Shown: positions 10,556 to 24,477, counted from the stretch's first letter. The stretch is 64,000 nucleotides of DNA from Bombyx mori (GCF_030269925.1 NC_085112.1:9177501-9241500); one strand, 5' to 3'. The notes: a model not told the origin generated them from the sequence alone. Program-made: numbers and translations.

Positions 10556-12339
10556 TGTTTATAAAAATGAAACTGCGTAATGTATGTAAGCATAACTTCA
10601 AAACTACAGCAACAAATTAGTTAATTCTTTTTTGGTGGATTTCTTATTGTCAGGAGAAGATTCTTAAGAAAGAAAAACTAAGAACATAGCGCACAAAATT
10701 AGAAAGATTAAGAATAAATAACCATCATATTAAATTTTCTAATGTAATCTTATGGCGTTTGACACAGAATTGACAGATGCGTGCTGCAAATATTGTAAAA
10801 CAAATGCTACGATCGGAATTATATTGTTAAAATACTTATGAGGATTTAAAAGACTGAATTTTACTGTTTAGAGCAAAATCATTGCTGTGGGGATCAATGA
10901 ACGTTGTGTTCCAATATATTGCAGGGCATTTAAGTTTAAAAATGAAGCTTCTTTATTGTGCTGTACGAGCGTTCAAATCAAATTGACGCCATTGGTATCG
11001 CCACCAGAACAATACAATTAGCAATACAAGCAATACGATAATTCCTTACATAAAAACGTTATTTGGAGCAAGAAAAGCTATTCAAGAAAATTTTATGCCA
11101 ACTTTCAAGGTAAGTATCTTCGATCAATAATAGTACTAGATTACGGATCAGGAACAAAAATAAGACGCTCCAGTGGCCACGTTTGCAGACACGAAAACAT
11201 CTTCATTTCTTAGAAAAAAGTTTAATAATGTTAACGACTTCAGTTTATTATAAACCTTAATACTTAAACATAAAGTTTAATTACCATTGCAAAATATATG
11301 TAGTTAGGTCCTTTCGTCAGAAAAAGAATATTATGGAATAAATTTAAAATGTCACTTGAACATAAAAAGTCATCAGTACAAAAATATTTATTCTAAAATG
11401 ATACTTAAAGCCTAACTTATAAGGTTAAAAATATTTGTTTAAAATTTCGTGCTTATTGTATTGTGGAACTAGATGTAGTTCTTGGTATTACATTTCAATG
11501 CTCAGAACACAGTAAGTATTGAAAGACATAAGAGTTGCAGAATATACATATTTGTTTTAGGTTTGTTTTGTATGGTCGCAACTATTTTTGACCGATTCAA
11601 AAAAGTAGTAGATAATATTTTACATTGCCGCTATTACAAAAAATAGGTGATAAAAAATAAAATTGAACAAAGTAAAAAAAATATGAAAGGAAACACGAAA
11701 CATGTTTTCCACGTATTCTTTATACAGAAGTAATTAAAACAATAATGTAGGTTTAATTAACTTTAAACAGATTCAGTTTGTTATAAAGCTGTCTTTTAGA
11801 AGTCATTTTTATATGAGCGGTTTCTTTTTTACTAATATAATGTAATCTTATATCAATGAATTTTTCTATAATCAGTTTAATTTAGGCTTATTTTATGGCT
11901 GTGTTCGTTTCCCCCAGAAAACAAATCCTTTTCAGCATATACGCTTAAAATATTTACACATACATATAAAGTTTTTTTAATACTTTTTTGCATTGATTTG
12001 CCACCACCATTGAACAATTCTAGAATTTTTATAAGAGTTCTATATTTCTTCTCCTCTTTCTTTCGCGACAATATATATCCATTGTGCACAGCGACAAGGG
12101 GCTACTAGGAAATCTACAAACAAAAATAACATTATAAAATAACAAAACTACTCTATGCATTCCCTGTCCAAGAATAGGTGATGTTTGTTACAATAGTTGG
12201 TGCCTTGTTGCAAACATTGGCCAAACAATTACAATATTCGTAAATTTGTTTTATTTACAATATAATTGTGTTTATTATTTTATGAAAAACACTTAATAAT
12301 ATAAATTTACCAAAAAAAGATATTCCTTCCAAAACCTTG
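10556..12339. other. AT-rich non-coding stretch
   Basis: I see no coding exon, SINE or LINE fragment that I can support. Open frames here are short and AT-biased. Confidence 0.45.
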
Positions 12340-12650
12340 GTGTTACGGTGGTTTTTTACTCAGTTTTTGAACGCGCATTGCAGCGTTTTGACGTCTTAGT
12401 GTTGGCTATGATTGGACCATACTAATTTGAAATAAGACCACAAATTTATTTGTGGTCTTATTTATTTTTTCGGGCCGCTTTTGAAGCGCTAATCGCGAAT
12501 CTAGTAGTGTTATTGATCGAAGGTAAGTATATTGAAAAAAAATGGACTTTTACCTACACGTGTCTGATGAAAAATACGTTTGCAGGTTTCTATTGAAATA
12601 GTGTAGCAATTGAAAGGGCGTAAAGGAAGCGAAGCGAAGGCGGGTCGTTA
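12340..12650. repeat. Unclassified repeat with a perfect hairpin
   Basis: Arms of 16 bases (12430-12445 and 12448-12463) pair perfectly around a two-base loop. The segment ends with GAAGCGAAGCGAAGGCGGG near 12625-12645. A similar block closes the repeat at 22830-23047, so both may be tails of one interspersed family. Confidence 0.4.
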
Positions 12651-13470
12651 GTCTTGAAATAAAATTAGTCAATTTCTGTTCAGAGCATAGAAAAGTTGTT
12701 ACTTATCATTGTTTTAATTTTTTTATCTCTGTTTTGATAGATCGATGAGCTCAATATCTACATATTAAGTGATTACCAAAGGTTACAGACATCTCAACGA
12801 GAATCCCATTACCTGCTTTACGGAATAACTATCAAAATACTAAAACAATACACTAATACGAAACGTAACGTCAAAAAAAAAAGATCATAAGGAAATTAAA
12901 AGTAGTTTTACATTTAAGCCTATTATTATATATGAATACGGTGTAAAATACGGATAACCTGAATCATGAATGCTTACGTTGATTAATTTATTAAAAGACC
13001 ACAGCGTAGCAATACATGCGGCAGCTGTTTAACTGTTTTTTTTAATATTTCAAATGAAAAATTGTAGCGTTAATAATGTTTAATACAAAACTGGCAATCG
13101 TAATTATAATTTATACAAAAAAAAAAACAATGAATGAGCAAGTTTTTAAATTAACTGTGTGGGGAATTATGTTTTAATTATTTGTAGTTTTTCAAGCTGT
13201 ACACATTTCAATTTATTATTTGTTGGATATATGTACACAGATTTTTTCTCGTCTCACAGAATACCAGTACATGAAATAGAATGGTGAAAAACATATTCAA
13301 ATTTGTACAAAAATTGAAGAAAAAAATTTCGGTGTAACACAGAGCTCATAATATTGAATAATGATGAACATAACACTCGCATTTTGAAACTAAGCTTCAC
13401 ATTGCGCAAAAGAGACGCTAGTTCCTCAAAGTTTCTTACCCGATTTATATTATTCTTACACTGCCCATAA
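12651..13470. other. Non-coding, nothing assigned
   Basis: AT-rich DNA with no supported feature. Confidence 0.45.
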
Positions 13471-13714
13471 TGTTTTTTTTGTTGCTTTGATTGATGGACA
13501 ATCTCACAGCCCACCTTGTTAAGTGGTTACTGGAGCCCATAGGCATCTACAACGTAAATGCACCACCCACCTCGAGATATAGGTTCTAAGGTCTCAGTAT
13601 AGTTACAACGGCTGCCCCACCCTTCAGACCGAAACGCATTACTGTTTCACGGCAGAAATAGGCAGGGCGGTGGTACCTACCCGCGCGGACTCACAAGAGG
13701 TCCTACCACCAGTA
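13471..13714 (-). repeat. Bm1 SINE, headless copy
   Basis: The Bm1 body runs on the minus strand from its poly(A) (T-run at 13471) to the point ACTGGTGGTAGG, with no tRNA-like head. A second small Bm1 fragment follows at about 13786-13830. Confidence 0.88.
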
Positions 13715-13989
13715 AAACCACCAGTTACTTTTGGTATATGGACGGTTTGGTTCATCACATCTAGTACACGTAAATAGACCGAATGGTACCAACCCGTGCG
13801 GACTCACAAGTGGTCCTACCACCATAATTATTATATTGAATTATTTTACTAAACCCGTCCTACCAACTATTGAAAGCACTACGTTCATTTACGCAAACAC
13901 GACCCCCATCAATTGCTTAAATAAAAATACATTTTCCAAGTTACGTTGTCATTTAAAACGTATCCCTCAATTACTTTCCTTAACTTAAC

Positions 13990-14180
13990 GTGACTTAAAG
14001 CCCAAACTAACCTGGTCTGGATACAAGTCAAAGTAAACCAAATCAATTAGCCAGTAACCGACTGCGCCCCTGAACTAATTGATTTACTTTGCAACGAGAC
14101 ACCAGACTCAATTTAAAACCCTATCCTTAAATTGACATTAACCGGAATCGTGAAGTCAATGACGCAATATTTTTGTATAC
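13990..14180. repeat. Imperfect inverted repeat
   Basis: The block containing CAAAGTAAACC...ATCAATTAG (about 14028-14050) is matched in inverse orientation by CTAATTGATTTACTTTG (about 14078-14095). Further partial complementarity lies outside it. Probably a degraded fold-back element. Confidence 0.35.
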
Positions 14181-14221
14181 TAGTATAGATTGGCAAATAG
14201 ACTTATGTCCAATTAATTACA

Positions 14222-14773
14222 CTAGAGGTCCCGCAGTAGTCGAAATTCGACTATAATTAATTGGAATTGTAAGTTTGTGCACTATTATGATTGCATTTTA
14301 TACTTTTATAATCACAGATTTCGCCAAGATATTAACAAAGGCAAACAATATTTAATCTATTCTCAATTTGACAACAGACGCCAAGAACAAAAGTTTGACA
14401 ATAAATAGTATGCATGCGTGTGTGCGTTAAATACATGGTATGTAGTGTGTGTAATGTTTTCTTTATTGATTTAATGTATTCTTTATGCATTATTTAAAAA
14501 AAAAAATTAGCATTGTGCACTTCATCTCTATATTCTCTTAAGTGTGGGAAATTTCATACTCTTTTTTTTTTTTTTATTATTGCTTAAATGGGTGGACGAG
14601 CTCACAGCCCACCTGGTGTTAAGTGGTTACTGGAGCCCATAGACATCCACAACGTAAATGCGTCACCCACCTTGAGATACAAGTTCTAAGGTCTCAAGTA
14701 TAGTTACTCCTCCGTCCGCGCAATTTTCGTAAAAAGGGATACAAAGTTTTTGCTTCACGTATTAATATATAGA
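14222..14773 (-). mobile_element. Non-autonomous Helitron with nested SINE
   Basis: Same family as the split copy at 4942. The CTAG end and hairpin lie at 14222-14255 and the TC end at 14772-14773 on the minus strand. A Bm1 fragment interrupts it at about 14560-14706. Confidence 0.82.
14560..14706 (-). repeat. Bm1 SINE 3' fragment inside the Helitron
   Basis: A T-run followed by the reversed Bm1 3' half. A short duplication TACTC flanks the insert. Confidence 0.85.
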
Positions 14774-15424
14774 TGATGGCGAATTAACCTTAAATATTAG
14801 TTTGAATTGTATTGGTTAGGTTTTGACGGGAGAGAAATGGGACGATGCTATCAAACAATAAGACCTTACAACACGTCCCATTATAAGAACTCTTAGAATA
14901 CTTTTTGTGAATTCTTTATTCAGAACGAAGTATAAATATATCATACAGTGGGGTTAAAAATGTTTTGTTCATCTTAAAAAAAATTGACAAACAGTTTTAG
15001 ATCTTCAAATGTATCTAATAAATACATGAATACGTAATATTAAGTACTTTATGCACGACTGGAGACAAAGTAATTTTCGAGGTTCTCCAAATCACTCATG
15101 CTTGACGATGTAAAGTTCGAACACAAAAAGGAAAGGATTTATACCAATATTTCAGGAGTAAAAAGAAAGCTAGCTTTGATTTGCGCTAGTTCCCTTTCAA
15201 AGTCGGCGTGAAATCAGTATCGCCGCATTCGTTGCAAACGCCAACAAAATAAAATAAATGTAGCTAACATTTTTGTGATTCGAACTTCAAAAATACTTTG
15301 CCTTTACCGTTTATGCTTCTGCGAATGTGTGACTAGCAAATATTATAGTATTATAATATTAGGTATTTGCCTGATAACCAAATAACTTTAGCAATTATCT
15401 GAATTCGAAAATAGAATTCCATAT

Positions 15425-15655
15425 TTCATCATCATCATCATCATCATCACCAGCCAGTAAGTCCACTGCCGGACATAGTTCTCTCCAATTACACGCTACT
15501 AAGTACGATTCTCGGCTTCTTTCTTCCAGCACTTACCAGTCACCTTGCATAGATCATTCCATCATCATCATCATCAGCCTGCGGCAGTCCACTGCTGGAC
15601 ATAGGCCTCCCCCAAAGCTCGCCACTGAACCCGATCTTCGGTTTCATTCCACCGA
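15425..15655. repeat. CAT microsatellite plus duplicated lepidopteran repeat
   Basis: Two (CAT)n tracts (about 15427 and 15560) are each followed by a related block, CCACTGCCGGACATAG and then CCACTGCTGGACATAGGC. This pairing is common in moth genomes, probably as a LINE tail. The family is not named. Confidence 0.55.
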
Positions 15656-16084
15656 GACTGAAAACGTCAAATTTAACGATAAATATCGTTGAAATTCATA
15701 TGAATATCGGATTCCATGTTTATACAATAAGATATTATGTTAATTTCAATTTTGTTGCCAGCCATACATAAATTACGTTTCAAATGGTTATTATTGTAAT
15801 ACGGCAAATTCATAGGTAAAAGACCTATTATAATGCTACTATAGCTATTCTTGAATACTCGCATGTGTTTTAATTATTGTATATATGGACGAACAGACGG
15901 CCTACCTATATACATCATAATGGGAATACCGCCAACCATCTCTATCTCTCAATTGCATAGTCAATATGCTAATTATAACTTTTGCAAGTTTGATTTTTAT
16001 GGTCTTCCTCTTTTCCCTCTTCTTCTCTGGAGGCGCCGGAGTCCGACATAACGCGGCCTGTTACCCCTCTCGACCGGGTATCCG

Positions 16085-16230
16085 TAAAAAGATTCCCCAA
16101 GTTTAAAAAAAAAGGTTTGATTTTTATTACACGAAGTTATTCCTTCATCGTAGAAGTTGAAAACGCGTTGAGTAATTGTATTTCAGTAAAAAAACTGGGA
16201 CCAATCTGTGGGATTTGAACATCAGCATAG
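16085..16230 (-). repeat. Diverged Bm1 SINE 5' portion
   Basis: The blocks TTTTTATTACACGAAG and TGGGACCAATCTGTGGGATTTGA correspond to the reversed Bm1 body and head with many substitutions. Confidence 0.6.
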
Positions 16231-16565
16231 TTGTTAGGACTGTTCTGGAACAGAGCTAAAGAAGTGTTCGAGATGATCCTATCTCGTTTTTACCACCTCA
16301 CCGCCGGTCATCGGATTAGAGTTCATCCATACTACGTAAAACCATTGCGTTCATTCACAGCGCGTTTAAGAGAACTTTTATGCTACGTACCATCTGGCTT
16401 TGGAATGAAATTCTATCCTCCATGCTCCTTGTGCTTCTTTCATGTCCTTCTTCAAATGTCCCTTGCGGCGAGTACTCTGTGGTGTGCAGCGGCATGGCTT
16501 TACCCTTGAAATTGCTTATGTTACCACCATCAAGGTGGGCCGAATGCTAATCTGCCCCACAAAGG
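16228..16565 (+). mobile_element. Diverged LINE family B 3' end
   Basis: Recognisable degraded coding blocks are FEMILSRFYHL and RIRVHPYYVKPLRSF, followed by a tail with GGCAATAATATAAA. They match the C-terminal ORF2 region seen at 34095-34445. Confidence 0.75.
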
Positions 16566-16599
16566 CAATAATATAAAAAGTCACACACCGCTTGATACA

Positions 16600-16990
16600 A
16601 ATACACCAGATGTCTTATCCTTGCGACCACGACGACGAATGAACTAATTACTTAACAAATGTTCACGAAAGATTTTCGCGATAAAGGACTTTACAGCATT
16701 ATTGTGTATTAAAAATAAACCCGTAAAAATTATTATTTGCGTAATTATTGATGACAGGCCATCGTGTGATCACGGACAGGTACAGCCACCCTACTTATTT
16801 CTGAAGTGAAACAGTAATGCGTACCAGCTTTAAGGCTGACACAGCCATTATAAATGCACAATTGAGATAGACCTCACGTCTCAAAGTGGGAGGCGGCATT
16901 CACACAGTGATGTCTATAGGCTCCGACAACCGCTTAACACTGGGTAAGGTGTGTCTTCGCGCACTCATCTATATAATAAAATAAATAATA
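16600..16990 (+). repeat. Old, diverged Bm1 SINE
   Basis: The Bm1 body can be followed from the reversed-like head remnants near 16620 through AACAGTAATGCG and GATGTCTATAGGCTCC to an A-rich end. Substitutions are very frequent. Confidence 0.7.
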
Positions 16991-19630
16991 ATGATCTAGT
17001 AACACATAATGTTGTTATGGGAATCCAACAAAATTAATTAAATATGTATGTCATGGTTATGTAATGTAATTAATCTGTTCAAATTAATTCAACTATTTTC
17101 GTCGAGTTACCTTTCCCTTTTTCCTTTGATATCTAAATTTATGTACTTACATTGTAATAATTATATAGCCTTGTTGTCCACTGGATAACAAGTGCTCATT
17201 ATTGACTGAGGTTTTCGTGCCTCTGCCAAACAATTTTAGGCATATTAAGTTGGAAAAAATATATTTTTTGGATTTATTTACAAATTCTTTTAATTAGTTT
17301 GTAATAAAACAAAGAAAAAATGTATCAGATATCTTCGTTACATTCGAGGGATAGAAAAATGGACGGAAAACTGTTTTGCCTTCTGTTTAAACAGAGATTA
17401 TACTGCAACTTTTTACTTATAAAATACGACAATACGGTTTTCGCAACGTATTATGTAGTTGCAACATTTAAATTTGTTCCGATGCTCTAAGTAACAGCAG
17501 TATCATTATATGTGACTTCATTGATTTTTTTAGTGTTACATATTATTTTTTAGTCTTTACAGGTTTTTCAATGGCGACAACAGGGAGTATTAAAAACCTG
17601 TTTATTCCTGTCGTGCAGCTGTCATGCATTCCGGTCTGGTTGACGGCCGCTGTACAATACAATTGAGACTTCGACCTTAAGGTGGATTGATAACTTATAT
17701 GAGTCGTCGACTTTCGCCTCAACGATCCGTCGGTCGGGCGTCTAAGGGATAAAAGAGTCGGCCCACGGTCTGCTCCCAACATTTGCAGACCGTCAAGTCC
17801 CACATACTCCGCGTGCCCTCTAAGGGCGGTCACCTCGTGTGAAGTTAAGAACCGCGTCCGAAAAAAATAAGCCAATAAAAAGCGCTCATTAAAAGATCAC
17901 AATAGGACAACGAATCGGATCTATTAGATGTCTAGAAAAGCAATGGAATAGTGGATTATCCTTATAAAAATCGTGCCATAACAGTTTTTAAATTCGCTTT
18001 CATAGTATTATTGTCATTGTTACGAAATACAATGATCGTGGGTTTTTTTGGTTTGTATTCGTTTACACGTGTCGACTTCGTGTTAATCTCACACAAAGCG
18101 TTATACATACAATACGACTATTTATTAGATGAAAATAACGTTTTTTTAACACGTTTTATGGATTGTTGTTATATGAAAGGCCAATTTTTTTTTATGGCAA
18201 GGAACCGTAGGTAACGTCCGAGAACATGTTTACTTAACAATATTTGCTAGTCAATGATTTTGTTAATAGTGGTTCTACTAAAGAAAAACCAATGAGAGCT
18301 ATTGCACTAGCAACTTCTCAGTCAGGAAGATTTTAATTATTTAGAAGGTTGTATGATCGACTAGAGAAAACCATTTGCAATTCGATTTACAATGACTATT
18401 AAATAGGGTTCATTATAAATAAAAAATTAAGGTGTGTAGCTAAGTATTTCTGTTACAATCTTTACAAAGTTGATCGTTGTTTAATGTGGGAATTCATGCT
18501 CAAATCATTTACCACCTTTGCATTGCCTTCACATTAATCACCTTTACCAAAAATTATTATTAAGTTGTTACGTGATATTAACAGAAAAAAACTAGACTAC
18601 CTTCAAATTTTTTCCGAATTTTTTCAGACATAAAAATATATCCGAACTGTAAAATGCGTTGGTGTTTGCTTCAAAGCTTACAGTGGTATCGAGAGCTCTT
18701 TCATTATTATTTATAGTAATAAATATATTACTTTTGAATAATGAAAGAAAGAAAAATTATTTTAAGCAGTTCAATTAATCCACCTCTGTCACACTCATTA
18801 TACACATGTGTTGTGTACATATAAAAAATAAGCATTACAAGCGTAAGTAAGGCACATATAGCGCATAAATTGATGGAACATGATTCGAGCTTGCGTTGGC
18901 TTGAATTTTTATTGAATTTGAGCTCGCTGGCATCAGCTCAAACACAATGTAGCAGAATTAAATTATGGTATCGGCAATTACAGCCGTTTTTGAACCACAT
19001 GATGGCCAATGGCCAATTTATGCTCTCATGTCGCTAGGTTCCAGTTGATTTTATGATCGCTACGAGTAACGGTGTGTATCATGGCGTATGTATTTTACTT
19101 TTATTACAAGGCAAAAATAACCCTATTATTTTTAGCGCCTACTTTTTTGCCATTTGTGTTCTAGAAACCTTTTAAAATCTCTTGGAGCACGTTTTAAAAC
19201 GAGGTGTCTAATTGCAATTTTTATTGTACAAGACACAATAAATATTGACGATATACTGTGTAGATACAGCTAATTTACAAATTGAAACAAAAAAGACTGA
19301 TTAGAGGCTTGAAAGGTTTAGTTTACATTATTTTAATTTAATGTCTAATAAATTAAAGACACTTTGTAGTAAATTACACCTAAATAAGTTAAATTTGATT
19401 GAACAACTAAGCTAGATTAACTTAAATTGAGTTTATAGTTCTGCCGATGCGTAATTCTCTACTTAGTTAAATCGAAATACCTTTTATTGTGCTTAATTTG
19501 TTAGAATGTCATTGACATTTGCTATAGATGACAACTAAATAGCCAAAAACTGCTCCATTTTGCTCAAACCAAATTTCTTTATAGATCATCGTATTACTAC
19601 CACTATTACTACTATACATAGGTAACGTGT
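16991..19630. other. Mostly AT-rich non-coding; GC-richer patch at 17620-17860
   Basis: A GC-richer patch holds a 110-codon open frame on the minus strand (17543-17875), with no domain that I recognise and no clear splice partners. The rest is AT-rich with no supported feature. Confidence 0.4.
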
Positions 19631-19631
19631 T

Positions 19632-20067
19632 TTTTTTGTTTGGGTGGGCAGACGAGCTCACGGCCCTTCTGATGTTAAGTGTTTACCGGAGCTCATAGAC
19701 ATTTACAACGTAAATGCCGCCACTTACCTTTAGATATGGGCCCTAAGGTCTCAGTTTTTTATAATACAACACCTACCCTACTCTTCAAACCGAAACGTAT
19801 TACAGCTTCACGGCAGAAATAGGCAGAGTGGGACTACTCGTGCGGACTCACAAGACATCCTACCACCAGTAATTTCGCAAATTATAATTTGGCGGGTTTG
19901 ATTTTTATTACACGATGCTAATCCTTCACCGTGGAAGTCAATCGTGAACATTTGTGAAGTACGTATTTCATTAGAAAAATTGGTACCCTCCTGCGGGATT
20001 CGTTTACCGGTGCATCGCAAGATAGGAATGCACCGGACGTCTTATCCTTTGGGCCACGGCGACGTCA
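19632..20067 (-). repeat. Bm1 SINE, full length
   Basis: T-run at the left, Bm1 body, then the reversed tRNA head ending with GGGCCACGGCGAC near 20065. The copy is moderately diverged. Confidence 0.9.
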
Positions 20068-22194
20068 AAATGTTACGAAAAAAATGATCCAAAAAACACT
20101 TATTTCTTAAGAACAAAACTATTACCTACTCATAATCCGAATAAATATAAATTTCGTAATGAAACAGAAAGCAAAACAGTATACAAATATAATACAATTA
20201 ATTTTACATTTATATTTATTTATAGATTATTTCAGTTTTCTTTTTTAAAACCATAACATTTTGTTAGTAAGAATTACAAATTAATTAATGTAAACATTAA
20301 CAAACCAAAATGAAATGATGACAACACAAAAACGGTCTACAATTCTACGCTAAATTTCAATGCTTTGTAAATCGAGAACAGAACTTAACAGAAAATAGAT
20401 TAATGTAATATTATGTTGATTGGTTAATATAAACTCTTTTGTATAATTACTTCTCGTAATCTGCTCCGAAAGCCGTAGGTAGCAGTGGCATGATTTTTCC
20501 ATGTGTGTGTTTGTGAAATAAATTTGGAAAAGTAGGGCTTTAAGCAATTTACCTCTTCTTATTTGATTTCAAACAAGCGTACCAAAAAAGACGCGGTGCT
20601 TCGTTCGTTGAATGCACCGTAGAAATTACATTTCGTGGCTCTGTTTCGCGAACAAAACGAACTATTGTATTCTTAGGTAAAACATACTATTCAGTACGTG
20701 GAATACCTATCTTGAGAGGTATTAGAATGGTTTCAAGACTTTTTCAGTATAAAATAGTAAAAAAATTTAAATTCTAATTTAATTCTTTATTTGAAATTGA
20801 ATTTTTTCACTTAAGCGTTGAACACTAAATTGGCTGCGTTGTCATAGCATGGTCATCGGTGGTCATAATCTGTGTCATAAACTCACTATATGTCTTACCA
20901 ACAATACGCAAGTTTATACAACAAGACACAACAACACACAATATACCTGTGTCTACCTTTAGGTTATGTTGAACAAGAGGGATACGACTTGTCAATGTTC
21001 TTCTACCTTGCTCCGGAAATTTCCTGTATCGTTAATCAAATGAAGTGTTAAATGATCCCGAAAACTACGACGGAAAGCTACGAAAATTCGACAGTAAGAT
21101 ATTCCCGCCCTTACGGACTTACTGATGATTCTTCCGTGCAATATTTTTTCTTTAAGAATCAATGGAGTTGCTAACAGGAACAATTTGTCAGAAGTCAATT
21201 TTGTCTGTACAGGTTAGGATTGTTTATCTTTCATTCGGAATCGACCAACATTTTGACTTGGCATATTTGTTGGTCTTTAATTGATACGTAACTAATTGGT
21301 TAGCTATAAATTTAATCGAGACTTTTTGGATTAGGAGTTCTTTTTCTGATTATGAAATAAACCAGTACAAAAATGTTAGGTTTTAAAGTTTTTTGCATAG
21401 TTACGCTTATAAGATAAAAATTAATTTCAATACAAAATAATATGAACCAGTATCAATATGAAGTACATATGTAATAATGTAAGATTTACTAATAATAATC
21501 CATAGATCCAAATTTGTTTTTAAGGCACTTAAAAGTGATCGTGGGATTAAAAAAGTCCTATATACATTACCTCTAAAAACATTACACTCATTTTTAGACA
21601 GTCGTGTAAAAATAAGCAAGACGACAATATTAAAGTTGATAGCCATGCTAATGTAGAATATGTACTGTTTTTTTTTATTGCGTAACCACGATTTATCGGC
21701 TTCTAGACCCAATCGGAGTAAATGGAGTCAGAATCGCTGTAAATTTCCTTGCGAGGGACTGGATTTATTTGTATAATAAAACATCAAAACCCACTATAAA
21801 AGATATCGACAACAAAACAATACCGGATGCAAGTTTCATCGCTCGAATCCTTGGCATCTTGATAACAAAATATACTAAATAAGCTGCGTGCTCGTTCACC
21901 TCGAACATTTACCAAGAAGCGAGTGCCTTGAGCTTCGAAGCAGTATTCACGAATAGTTGAGCATCCCGGGGCGAATTCCCCACACCAGCAACGCGACCGC
22001 ACAGTCGACAACGTTAGTCTTGTGTCGATATGCAGACTATGTGAATTATCCTTAACCACCGCTATGAGTTATAAATTTATAGACACGGCTGGAATTCCGA
22101 ACGTACAAAGCAAACTATTTATGGATGCTTAACGTTAACGTAAATTATATTGTGTAACGTTGAACGAACATCCAGATAGCGTTTATTACATATA
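20068..22194. other. AT-rich non-coding stretch
   Basis: An open frame at 21784-22059 (-) with seven cysteines has more balanced composition than its surroundings. I recognise no domain and see no confirmed exon neighbours, so it is not called. Confidence 0.4.
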
Positions 22195-22644
22195 CTAGTG
22201 GCCCCGCAGTAGTCGAATTTCCACTATAATTAATTGAAATTATAAGTTTAAACATTATTATGGTTCTATTGTCAAACACTATTATATTTCGATAATATAA
22301 TCACAGTATTCGCCAAAACTGCACTATAGATCAATAATATTAAAGACAAACAATATTAATCTATTATCAATTCGACCACAGACTTTAAACAATAACAAAA
22401 GTTTCCCAATTGACAGTAAACAAAGAGTATTTTTTTATGTATGTGTTGTGTTAAATACATGGTGTGTGTAATGTTTTCTTTATTGGTTTAAAGTATCTTT
22501 TATGCATTATTTAAAAAAAATATTAGCATTGTACACTCCTTCTCTATATTCTCTATAAGTGTGAGAAATTTCATACTCCTCCGTCCGCGCAATTTTCGTA
22601 AAAAGGGGTACAAAATTTTTGTTTCACGTATTAATGTATATAGA
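22195..22644 (-). mobile_element. Non-autonomous Helitron
   Basis: CTAG at 22195-22198 and the TC end at 22643-22644 on the minus strand. The 3' hairpin is weakened by a change in one arm (CGAATTTCCAC). The interior is collinear with the other copies. Confidence 0.78.
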
Positions 22645-22829
22645 TTGGAGTAACTTTATACATTCAGTTAGTTTAATAATAATTTTTATTATTGTCTTTA
22701 ACTTAATAGAAAAATATGAAATATCGTTAAGAAAATAAAATGAGCTGAACACTAGTTCGTACAATATTGAATGTCGATAATAGCAACATCCATAACAACG
22801 ACAGCTATAGAGTACAAAAATGTTAGAAA

Positions 22830-23047
22830 TCTATACTAATATTATAAAGAGGAAAGATTTGTTTGTTTGTTTGTTTCGAATAGGCTCCGAAACTACTGGA
22901 CCGATTTGAAAAATTCTTTTTCCATTAGAAGCCGACATTGTCCCTGATGAACATAGGCTACTCTTTTTAATTTTTTTTTAATTTTTTTTTTTTGGTTTCA
23001 TGTGTGTTTTAATGTTTCCGAAGCGAAGCGAGGGCGGGTCGCTAGTA
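22830..23047 (+). repeat. Moth interspersed repeat (ACTAATATTATAAAG type)
   Basis: The start CTATACTAATATTATAAAG, the TTTG microrepeat, the block GGCTCCGAAACTACTGGACC and the end GCGGGTCGCTAGT define a family also seen at 29540, 44411 and 51756. The class is unassigned. Confidence 0.65.
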
Positions 23048-24477
23048 ATAAATAAAAAAATATTATCAACGAAACAACAAAGTGATAGCATAATTAACTT
23101 AGTTTTCCGTCAGTGATTTTATTAAACTCTAGTTAGTAGTGCTTTAATCGTTTCATCGGAGTGATCAGTGACTATGAAAATGGTATTTAGAGAAATCGCA
23201 GCTCATGAAATGTAATTGCAATCGTGGACGCTCGTTACGTAAACTACGCGACGCCATCTCACCGTCACTTGATTTGTAGGTTAAGTTACATTGCGTACAG
23301 TAAAAAAATAATTTCAATAATAGTCACATTTTTAGTTATCGCATTAAGAATCACACCGCCGCATGATTTCGCATTCGGAAACAATCCTTGGAAATTGTGT
23401 CCATTATAAATTGGTACTACAGCCTGAATATTGTTTAAGTTTGAATATATGTAAATACAGTGAGTTACAATAACGATTTCTGTATTTATTGAAGATCATA
23501 AATTTCCTTGTTCTGGCTTAATAGCCGTATACAAACTTTTATTGAATTCGCTCGATATATTTTGGCAATGGCGCAGATACGATGGTTGTTGAATTCAATA
23601 ATGAAAAGGCAGTTTCCCACAGGTTTTAAATGGCTTAATGGCAAAGAGCCAACGTTTGTATACCGTCAACTTGCTCTTAATATCACAAAAATTGTATGGT
23701 TTTACAGTTTTCGTTTTATCATCGGCAGCAGGTACTCATGCTGTGACTAAATTGTTAAAAATTGACGTACCCTGGGTAATTATATCGATTTGCTATGATT
23801 TGCTATGAAATACTAGATATTCCTTTCCTGTAGTAAAAATGGTAAATAAAATTTGTTGAAAGTGGGCATGTGATATTTTATATTTATTCTATCAACAAAA
23901 AAATCCGTCGTAGGAGTCTATGCTTTTAATGATTTTTAGTCATCGTTAACACCGGAAATCGTGAATCATTGAAAGTATCAGATATTATAAAAACGATGGA
24001 TGTATTATACCAAACGCAGGACGTAAAAAGTATTACATATTAGAACCCTTAATTTTTCATAACATCAGGCAATATATTGGGACAAAACAAACTTCTTATA
24101 TCTTATGTCCACATACATTCTCTAATGGCCTGTCGTGCAGCACAATTTTTCACATTCTCAGTCTCGAGTGACACGAAGACCAAGTCCTAATTTTATCCAT
24201 TATAGCAAAACAAACAACTTGGCAAACCGTGCAGAGCAGTTTCTACAGACCCATTTATTAGCCGTCATAAATTGCCTGTGTGGGTTTACTCGGTTTCAAT
24301 TAACGTAGCATATTATTCGGGTTATGCTGACATTGCCTTACGAAGTGATTAAATAATTGTAATCAACAGAAACGTTATAAACTTTGATTTGGTTTTTAAT
24401 AGACATTAAAGGATCCGTAGCATAATGGGCGTGAAGTCTTGTGTATTCGCCAATAGAATACTACAACTACTACTTTT
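23048..24477. other. Non-coding, nothing assigned
   Basis: Two short open frames on the plus strand near 23224 and 23508 show no recognisable protein features. Confidence 0.4.

Noticed and set aside
15425..15600. CRISPR-like or regulatory repeat array
   Set aside because: It is a CAT microsatellite with a duplicated interspersed repeat; CRISPR arrays are not expected in insect nuclear DNA.
21784..22059. Cysteine-containing open frame, possible secreted-protein exon
   Set aside because: No signal peptide, splice partner or known domain; kept only as a note.
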